DNA from: Welwitschia mirabilis
Lineage: Eukaryota; Gnetophyta; Gnetopsida; Welwitschiales
Direction: 5' to 3'
DNA: 28,257 bases
NCBI GenBank assembly: GCA_051453625.1
Contig: JBOZIK010000001.1
Location: 40,299,486-40,327,742 of the forward strand
Shown here piece by piece: positions 20,901 through 28,257 of the stretch. How positions within the stretch are numbered: position 1 is the first letter of the stretch; the number at the start of each line of letters is the position of its first letter. The position numbers were made by a program, and so were the translations under genes. Below the pieces are notes generated by a model, which was given only the letters and a program-made list of their open reading frames with translations, did no database searches and was not told the origin of the DNA.

Positions 20901-21839
20901 GCATTTCTATAGCTATAGTATCTGCATTGACATTTATCTTGTATTGCATTTTTGCATTATTCTTATTTTAGTTACTTAATCGAAAAAGAGTAAAAACACT
21001 TTGCTAAATCACTTCTATAACTTCTAGCCTAGTGCATTTGATGAATTATGATATTCAAATTAACTCCCACTATACTAATGTATGTTTTCCTGTAAGTATT
21101 TGTAATTTATAGGGATTAGCGAAGGACTTAAAGATTGCACAAATTTGCATTACAAAAGTTTAACGCTTTTATTGGGAAAGGCTACAAGGGATTGGAGGAT
21201 TGTTACTGTACCAAATAAGTACCTTAGATTTCAATTCAAATTATTTATTTGAATTAGTGATGTATTTTTATTCTAGATTCCATAGGTTTATTTTTGCAAT
21301 TTTTATTTTTAGTAGCCTTAATAATCTCTGTTATCTCCAAAGTCATTTAGATAATGTAAGAAAACAATAATTTGTGATTAGGGTTTTTAATTTTTTATAT
21401 AATTAGGTTTTTTGTTTTTGATAGAATTAATAATTACTATCATCCCCTCTGTCATCCAGATGAGGAAAATGGATGGAAATAGCTTATTTCTGTTTCTATT
21501 TCCACAATTTAATTTTCTCTATTTCTATAATTTATCTCTAAATAAGTGGTCATCTGATTATATCATCCAGATAATGATCAAGATGATGGATTTCTACATA
21601 ATTTCTAAGTATGCAAAGATATAATGAATTTTAATAAGAAGATGAAATATCAAAGGAAACGAGCCTAATTGAGGAGAATATCAAATAAGGCTTATTTAAC
21701 TATGAGCAAAATCTAGATATGCATGCCCCAGGTATGCAAAAAGATTAAAGAATTCCAAGAATAAAAAGAAATATTTTTATACTTTTGTTATTTCAAATCA
21801 AAATTTTTAAAAGAAGATTATAAGAATAATAGAATATAA
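20901..21839 (+). other. gypsy leader-like sequence without coding motifs
   Basis: This non-coding stretch lies between the LTR-like block and gag. It contains TTGCATTT/TTTTGCATT text shared with the minus-strand leader at 11346-11560. Further copies of the GTCAT-(C/T)-AGAT motif lie at 21341, 21451, 21549 and 21562. The small ORFs here are not convincing genes. Confidence 0.4.
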
Positions 21840-23267
21840 GTGAATCATTTTATTTCTTCTTCATCAATGTCAAATTCATTGCAAAATTTTAAGCAAGTAG
21901 CTTTACCTAGTCTACCAATTATGATGAGAACATCTAATTCAAACGTAAACATTATACTTAGAGATTTAATAGGTAATAGGAAATGTGAAGTCCAAATCCT
22001 TCTAACTTGTCTCATAGTGATGTTATAAAACTTAGGAATTTAAATGCCTATCCAGTATTTTTAGAAGAACCTAATGAGGACCCATTTCAGCATCTATCTA
22101 ACAATAGAACAACTTGTGCTTACCTTAATAAATGGGAAGAAATGAATTAATAATAGAATATACATGATTATCTTTTCTATTACACTTAGATACAAAGCTA
22201 AATTTTGGCTTAGAATCATTTCATATAAGAATCTTAAGTTATGAAATCAAGTACAATATGCTTTTATTAAGAGATTTATGAGTGAAAGTACCATGAGGAA
22301 AAGAAGGAAGGAAGTTATCAACTTTTAACAATAATCCCATAAAGATTATTTCATAATTATGAACAACCTATTATATCTATTCATTCCAACCTTATCAATG
22401 AATTTAATAAGGAAGAGTTGATAAATTATCTTTACAATGGATTGAACAGTCAAACAAAATAATTTATAGACTTTGCTAGTGGTGGCAATATGATGAACTT
22501 AACTTTAGATGAAGCATGAAAGTTTTTGGAAGAACTAGTGGAGATAAGTCAAACTTGTCCAAAACTAATTTCTAGGGAGAATTAAATCATAAGAAAAATC
22601 AGAAGAGATCTAAAGGAAGTAAGACATGATAAGAAGAACAAGCAATGTGATACAACTAATGTAATTAAGGATTTTAGTACTACTTTGGATAATTATACTC
22701 AGTTGATAGTTAATGCAAAAGTAGAAAATGATAGAAATGTAATTTCAACATGTGCTTTATGTCAACAAAACTCTTATTCTATAAATAAATACCCATTATT
22801 ACCAACATGTAAAGAGAAGATGTATGATAAAGTATGTGCCTTTAACTAAAGGCCTTTCAACTTTAGGAATAAATCACAATTTCAACAAAAAATGAGTAGG
22901 CAGTCAAATTTTTAACCTTTTGAGAATAGATTTAAGAATTTAAATTTTCAATTAAGTAACTCCAACTTTTAATCAAGTACCTCAAATTTTTAAGAAAGTT
23001 AAAGTGATTCACTTAGAGACTTAATAGAGGAATTTAAAAAAATGTAAGAAAGGACCAACACAATTATTAAAAACCAAATTAAGAATATTAAAAATTTAGG
23101 TAATATACTTTAACAAAAAATGTTAGCCAATTAACAACCATAAGGGTCTCTTGCATCTCAACCTTTACCAAATCCAAATGAAGTTAAAAAGGATTAAAAG
23201 GTAGTAACTAGAAGTGAAAATGATACAACATTACCTATCCATAAGGCTTCAACTTCCAAGAAACATG
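21840..23267 (+). pseudogene. Ty3/gypsy gag relic (second element)
   Basis: The reading runs through QYAFIKRFMSESTMRKRRKE (about 22248-22307), then NEFNKEELINYLYNGLNSQT and FIDFASGGNMMNLTLDEA with KFLEELVEIS (22395-22540). This corresponds to the -FYNGL-----R---DAA-GG----KT-DEA--L-E-- end of plant gypsy gag. A zinc-knuckle segment CALCQQNSYSINKY at 22751-22792 keeps two Cys, with Tyr at the other two ligand positions. QIKNIKNLGNIL and QPLPNPNEVKKD lead to VVTRS at about 23210, like the -IKNLE-QIGQL- and -ITLRSG- tail of Athila-type gag. Many stops make it inactive. Confidence 0.75.
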
Positions 23268-23277
23268 NNNNNNNNNN
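23268..23277. other. assembly gap (10 N)
   Basis: Ten unknown bases between the gag tail and the protease region of the second gypsy element. Confidence 0.99.
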
Positions 23278-24000
23278 CTATAGAAGATAAGCCTACCCCA
23301 AAAAATTCTTTATGAGAAAATAAAGGGAAGAAAATAGCTACCAATTGGCTTGGTAGACTAAACACAAATCCTTCTTATGATAAATACTTGACATCCTTAA
23401 TGCAAGATGTGGGTATTAACTTACCCTTTTGGGAACTCTTGCAAGAAAATCCTACGTATGCTAAGTTGTGGAAAGACCTAGTTAGAAGAAAATAAAAATG
23501 TACCATCCTTAGTAAGGTATTTCTTATACAATGTACCTTCAACTTAGTCATGCAAAAGTATCCTAAGTTCAAAGACTTTAGGGTAGCAACGGTTAGTATT
23601 ACTTTGGAAAGTGTAAGCATCATATCCTTCACATATGCAAAAGAATTAGATTAGAAAATAGAATTAAACCTGCATGGATCATCTTAGAGTTAGCTAATAC
23701 TTTGATTAAGGAAAACTTAGAGATCATTAAAGACTTGGTTAACCAAATAGAAGAAGGCTTTTGTCCCATAAGTGTGGTTATTATTATAGTAAAACATAAT
23801 AGAGATTACCCACTACTCTTAGAAAAAGCCTCTTGTGCAACCACTCACTGCATCATAGACACACAAATAAAATGCTACATAGGCAATAAGAAGGTTACTA
23901 TTAGAGTTTTTAATGCTACTAAAAAAGATATGGAAGATGAGTGAAACTTAGAAAAATAAGTTAGACCAACTTTATTTTTACAACATCGCCTAGTTGAAGA
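23278..24000 (+). pseudogene. Ty3/gypsy protease-region relic (second element)
   Basis: Plus-strand frames read INLPFWELLQENPTYAKLWK at about 23413-23472, the counterpart of the -INIPF-EAL-QMP-YAKF-K- block upstream of the protease in Athila-like elements. Then come KYPKFKDFRVATVSIT and, from 23702, an open stretch of 80 codons. It includes RDYPLLLEKASCATTHCIID (the -PVILGRPFLATA-A-ID- motif) and KKVTIRVFNATK. I do not see the catalytic D-GAS motif in its expected place, so that segment seems deleted or mutated past recognition. In intact elements this protease processes Gag-Pol. Confidence 0.65.
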
Positions 24001-24420
24001 GAGATTATTGATGCTACATGACTCAACTCTGTATGATGATTAAACTAAAATAAACATTTTAAATTCTTTCAATTTTGATGAACTCAACTATAATTACTTA
24101 AGAACTAATAGTTTTAATTATGAGGATGAATAAGTATAACACTTAAATTGGAAAGAATTCTAACATGTGAGATCAACTAAGAATCTATGTGATGAAGGAT
24201 GTCATCCTTTCACATCATCTAGATAACACATCATGATGATTAATCAAGAATGTTAATAATAGAAAATAAGAAATATAACTTAAAATTAAAATAATTACCT
24301 AAAGGTTTGTAGTACATCTCTCGTTCCAATAATACTAAAAAACCCCTTGGTAATAAGTGAACATCTTACCCCTTAGTAAGAATATAACTTAGTCTTATTT
24401 TTAATTTCTAAGGCAAATGC
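24001..24420 (+). other. spacer between protease and RT relics
   Basis: No convincing domain is seen. It contains a dense run of the GTCATC/GATGAT-type motif at 24190-24240 (gatgtcatcc, catcatctagataac, catcatgatgat), the same motif class seen in the upstream LTR-like block. Confidence 0.35.
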
Positions 24421-25690
24421 CTTTGCTTGGACTCATAAGGATTTAGCTACCATCCCTCCTTTCATAGTTCAACATAAAATATACCTTAAAGTTAATGCTA
24501 AATTAGTTAGGTAACTCCAACAAAGACTTAACCCAATCCTTAAGTAAGTAGTTAAAGATGAAATTATTAAAATTATGGATAACAGGATTATCCATGCCAT
24601 ATCCAATAGTGAGTGGATTAGCCCCTTCATGATAGTACCTAAGAAGGATGGAAAGTGGAGAATGTGTATTTACTTTAGAAACTTTAATAATTATTTCCCT
24701 CTATCTTTTCTAGATCAAATACTTGATAGAATCCAAGGACATGTCTAAGCAAAGACAACCTTTACTTCTGTTTTTGGAATCTTTACCTTTAGAAGAATGT
24801 CCTTTGGACTTTGTAATGCTTCTATAATTTTTTAATTACTATGATGGATATCTTTTCTAGCATAATAGAAGATTCCATTGAGATCTTTATGGATGACTTC
24901 TCAATCTTTAGTAAAATCTCTAAGCAAATCATCAACAAGTTAGAGAAAGTCCTAAATAGATATATAGAAAGTAGTCTACACTTAAGTTGGGAGAAAAGTT
25001 TCTTTTTTTGTAATAGTGAAATTGTTTTAGATCATCACGTTTCTAGTGAAGGAATCATGATGAACCCCATAAAAGTAGGTATAATTTGAAACCTTAATCC
25101 TCTAACTAATGTTAAATAAGTTAGACATTTTCTTGGTTATGCTAATTTTTATCACTATTTCATTCAATATTATATCAATATTTGTAAATCCCTTTACTCG
25201 TTACTTGAAAAAGAAGCTAAGTTTTATTAGGACGATTCATGCCAACTTTCTTTTAAAACACTTAAAGATACAATTTCTTCTAAACCTATTATAACAAGAC
25301 CTAATTAGACTAAAGAACTTAAACTTATGTGTAATGCTAGTAACTTTCTTGTATGTGGAGTTCTTAGTTAAAAATATGAAGAATATTTTAAAGTCCTATC
25401 TTACCTTAGTAAAAGCTTATCTAAGGTCTTTACCACTAAGAAAGAAATTCTTAACATTATCTTTTTTCCTTGATACCTTTAGACATTATCTTCTTGGCTT
25501 TCATACCAATGTTTACATAGATCATCTAGCTATAAGTTACCTTATGACCAAGAAAGATTCTAGTGCCAAACTTATTAGGTGGATCCTTCTCATGTAATAA
25601 TTCAATCTTACCATTATCAACAAGGCTAGATAACATAATATTATTGTAAATCACATATCTTAAATCTCTTTTTCTCATGATGGAATTTCC
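24421..25690 (+). pseudogene. Ty3/gypsy reverse transcriptase and RNase H relic
   Basis: The RT opens VVKDEIIKIMDNRIIHAISN (24549-24608), SEWISPFMIVPKKDGKWRMC, then FPLSFLDQILDRIQGH. It jumps directly to KTTFTSVFGIFTFRRMSFGL, so the block with the first catalytic Asp (usual FLDGYSGYNQI) is missing. The second site is kept as EIFMDDFSIF at 24880-24909. SLHLSWEKSFFFCNSEIVLD and VRHFLGYANFYHYF follow. RNase H reads LMCNASNFLVCGVLS near 25326, LSYLSKSLSKVFTTKKEILN, FRHYLLGFHTNVYIDHLAIS and SAKLIRW near 25562. Family: Athila/Tat side of gypsy. It is inactive. Confidence 0.8.
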
Positions 25691-25859
25691 ATAAATGACT
25701 CTTTTTTGGATGAATAACTATTTGTTATTGAACAACTTTATGTCATCTCTTCTACTCATCCCACTTCTTAGTATGCTGGCATTATGAACTACTTACCATG
25801 AAAACACCTCAGCATTAGAATCATAACTAATAAAAATCTTTTTTCATAGAATTAGTGAT
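25691..25859 (+). pseudogene. RNase H to integrase linker of the gypsy relic
   Basis: Frames give INDSFLDE and LFVIEQLYVISSTHPTS, then YAGIMNYL. They match the -FPDEQLL-----PWYADIVNYL- linker that joins RNase H and integrase in Athila-like polyproteins. Stops are present. Confidence 0.55.
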
Positions 25860-26171
25860 TATGAGTGGAATAAACCCCATCTTTACAAAAGATCCAAAGA
25901 CCAAATCATGTGTGAATGTATGCCTGAATGAAAACAACTAGGTATCCTTAACCTTTGCCATGGTGGGGTATGTGGGGAGCACTTTAGTGGTCAAAAGACT
26001 ATAATAAAAATTCTTCACTTTGGTTTCTATTGACTTACCCTTTTCTAAGACCTCTTTGACTTTGCTAGAGGGTGTGATGCTTGTCAACGTTATAGTATCC
26101 TAACTCATTGTTAATATATACTCACTAAACCTATGCTTGATTGTGAACCTTTTAATTATTGGGAAATTGAA
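25860..26171 (+). pseudogene. gypsy integrase N-terminal HHCC domain, copy 1
   Basis: One frame with a few stops reads LNLCHGGVCGEHFSGQKTII, then KILHFGFY, FDFARGCDACQR and MLDCEPFNYWEIE, and ends at the 249-N gap. The zinc ligands (two His, then C-x2-C) are intact. This domain helps integrase bind element ends, and the catalytic DDE core would follow inside or beyond the gap. A second, more decayed copy of the same domain starts at 26421. Confidence 0.8.
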
Positions 26172-26420
26172 NNNNNNNNNNNNNNNNNNNNNNNNNNNNN
26201 NNNNNNNNNNNNNNNNNNNNNNNNNNNNNNNNNNNNNNNNNNNNNNNNNNNNNNNNNNNNNNNNNNNNNNNNNNNNNNNNNNNNNNNNNNNNNNNNNNNN
26301 NNNNNNNNNNNNNNNNNNNNNNNNNNNNNNNNNNNNNNNNNNNNNNNNNNNNNNNNNNNNNNNNNNNNNNNNNNNNNNNNNNNNNNNNNNNNNNNNNNNN
26401 NNNNNNNNNNNNNNNNNNNN
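26172..26420. other. assembly gap (249 N)
   Basis: Unknown bases between two copies of the same integrase segment. Confidence 0.99.
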
Positions 26421-26713
26421 CCATAGGTGAAAAGACTAAATCATGCATAAATGCATGCTAGAATTGGAAAAGCTTGACATTCTTAACCTTTGCTATGGTG
26501 GAATATGTTGGAGGTACTTTAGTAATTAAAAAACTATAATGAAAATCCTTCATTCTGGTTTTTATCAGCCCTCCCTTTTTAAATATTTTTTGAGCTTCAC
26601 TAGAAAATGTAATGGTTGTTAATGTTATGATAGCCTAACTCACTCTCAAGATATACTCCTTAAACCTATTCTTGAATGTAAACCTTTTGATTATTAGGGG
26701 ATTGAATTTATGA
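26421..26713 (+). pseudogene. gypsy integrase N-terminal domain, copy 2
   Basis: The same segment as 25881-26171, readable in one frame with stops: LNLCYGGICWRYFSN, KTIMKILHSGFYQPSLFKYF, RKCNGC, and LLKPILECKPFDY(stop)GIEFM. Both zinc-binding His have become Tyr, while the C-x2-C pair is kept. The similarity ends at about 26713, where LTR-like sequence starting TGATGTTAAG takes over. It represents either a tandem duplication or a second, nested element of the same family. Confidence 0.7.
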
Positions 26714-27900
26714 TGTTAAGTTAATATTTGTCAAGTTGATGTCAGACTAATATTTTTTATTTAAAAAAACATGTTATATCTTGTGTAGAAAATATTAATC
26801 CTTGTAGGTCAGAAGCTAACATATTTTATTTTAAATAAAACCAGAACCTGATAGTTTTAATACCCTAAACTAAATTCCTAAGGAGCCGACCAAACTTAAA
26901 TTAAAAACTATTACAAACTAATTATAGAGGGGTCAAGTAGATTTTAAAGGGGTCAACTAGACCTAAGCATTAAATATTTCATAGCTAATCATTAAGGAAC
27001 TAATCAAATTTCAAAGGGGTTAACTAGATCTAGAGTGAAAATTTTTCATCCTTTATCAGTAAGAAGTCGACCAAACTTTTAAGGTCTCGATTAGACCCAG
27101 GCTATAAAATAGTTTTGCAATTTTTCTTGGACATGGGATCAATCAAATGAATATGAAGTCACCCAGATCCTGAGGGATTGACCAGACATTAAGCTATAAG
27201 AAACAAGGGTCGACTACAAAAAGATGAGGGTGGCTAACTTCAATAATGGCACCAGATGGGTTCAACAGGGTATTTCGAGGAGTTGATTAATTGTGATATA
27301 CATAATATTTTTATAGCTATTAGGGCACTCGTTTTTTATTCATTAAAGAGTCTTTTCACTTATAAAAATCCTAGAAAGCTTATCTTATATATTTGATAAG
27401 AGTCAAAATCATTTTATAACACTTTTAAATTATTTGTAAAATCATTATAGAACTCGTTAGCACCCTGTCTATCTAATCAAAGATAAAAAAAGAGCTATTG
27501 TTATCATTTGTACTTGGTTAAATCAGTTGCATTGTATGTTTGTAGATTGTACTATCTTATTAAGTTTCATAGTAACATCTTTTTTGAGCTAGATGTTTTT
27601 TGGAACTTGTGAATTATGACATATCATTATCATCACTTTGCATTATTGCTAAAGGTTGAGCTTGAGCCTTAGAAAAGTCCAATTGTAAAGGTTACAAGTA
27701 AACTTGGAATATCTAGAAAGAGATTAACAAAAATCTGGATCAAGCTTGGGTAGAAGCTAATCACTGAGAGCGGAGTATGAGGCTTTCCAAACCACTATAA
27801 ATTGTGTGTATTTCTCCATTAGTATTTTTATGCTTTTAGTTCCTTATTTTTAGAATAGTTTTAGTTTTTCATTTCAACAACTATTTTATTACTTATTTCA
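26711..27900 (+). repeat. LTR-like sequence replacing the rest of the integrase
   Basis: It begins TGATGTTAAG directly after the integrase reading and includes GTTGATGTCAGACTAATATT. It holds degenerate tandem repeats (26881-27215) and, near 27800, the segment CCAAACCACTATAAATTGTG, which I associate with the transcription start region of several plant LTRs. It has no coding motif. The 3' end is not fixed, and no partner LTR or clear target duplication is visible. Confidence 0.45.
26881..27215 (+). repeat. degenerate tandem repeats of about 68 bp
   Basis: Units share a CCGACCAAACTT-type start and a GGGGTCAACTAGACCT-type core. Core copies lie near 26950, 27018, 27083 and 27158, spaced 68, 65 and 75 bp, with extra half-copies near 26930 and 27208. 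The units differ a good deal from one another, so the array is old. It sits inside the LTR-like block. Confidence 0.6.
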
Positions 27901-28257
27901 TTTGGAGATAATTTGTGAATATATTTGTTTACTTTTTTAAATCCTATTAATTCTCCCCCTCCTATAGCATTCTCGATCCTTCAATCTTAAGTTAAGTTAT
28001 TACTCCTAATAGAAGGATGCTTCATTACCCATGAAAATGGTACTAATTTTCTGATCATTTAATTTTTTAGGAATTATGCCTATTTTACAACTAAACCTTA
28101 ACAAAAAAAGACTAGAAGAAACTTAGTGACTCATATTTATTTCATAAGGATGTTTTAAAAGAATGTATTAGCATTTGAACTTAGTATTCAAACTTATTCA
28201 AGGATAATTTTTGGATACAAGCTAATAAAATTCCTAAAAAAACACATGGCTTAATCT
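27901..28257. other. AT-rich sequence without recognised features
   Basis: No domain, repeat or RNA gene is recognised. It may be the start of the internal region of the element whose LTR-like block precedes it, but no primer-binding site is convincing. Confidence 0.35.

Noticed and set aside
23375-23632. 85-codon minus-strand ORF
   Set aside because: It is antisense to the gypsy protease-region reading, which has clear family motifs on the plus strand.
26133-26448. Three ORFs of about 97 codons across the fourth gap
   Set aside because: They too consist mainly of N. Only the short real flank on the plus strand belongs to the integrase relic.

Overview
The window looks like nuclear DNA of a land plant with a large, AT-rich, transposon-filled genome. 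The evidence is a spliced plant-type ATG1 (autophagy kinase) gene end with short introns, plus plant LINEs, a tRNA-derived SINE, and Ty3/gypsy (Athila/Tat-like) and Ty1/copia relics. The heavy decay and old nesting would suit a gymnosperm or another giant-genome plant. The sequence does not prove the lineage. No prokaryotic operon, CRISPR array, rRNA gene or functional tRNA gene is visible. Four runs of N break the assembly (708, 100, 10 and 249 bases).

Layout. From 1 to about 2.5 kb, on the + strand, lie the last five coding exons of an ATG1-like kinase gene: the C-terminal MIT-type regulatory region, with the kinase domain upstream of the window. One intron is best read as GC-AG. At 3.48-4.43 kb, on the - strand, is an L1-type LINE endonuclease relic interrupted by a SINE with a perfect 16-bp target duplication. 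At 5.5-9.5 kb, on the + strand, is a second LINE of a different type (endonuclease, reverse transcriptase, C-terminal domain). It carries a second copy of the same SINE with a perfect 11-bp duplication.

From 9.5 to 17.7 kb a pair of about 0.93-kb LTR-like repeats in inverted orientation encloses gypsy gag and protease relics (+), a related LTR and leader on the - strand, and a complete 307-bp miniature LTR retrotransposon (TRIM/SMART-like, -). At 17.9-19.9 kb lies a copia pol relic (-). From 20.1 to 26.7 kb there is a second gypsy element (+) with LTR-like sequence, leader, gag, protease region, RT, RNase H and an integrase zinc-finger. That zinc-finger region appears twice. From 26.7 to 27.9 kb is LTR-like sequence with degenerate tandem repeats of about 68 bp.

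Only the ATG1 gene looks functional. All transposon coding regions carry stops and frameshifts, many at ancestral Trp, Gln or Arg codons as expected from methyl-cytosine deamination. I found no convincing new biological system. The most notable observations are the SINE family with intact target duplications, the complete TRIM, the GC-AG intron and the nested order of insertions.
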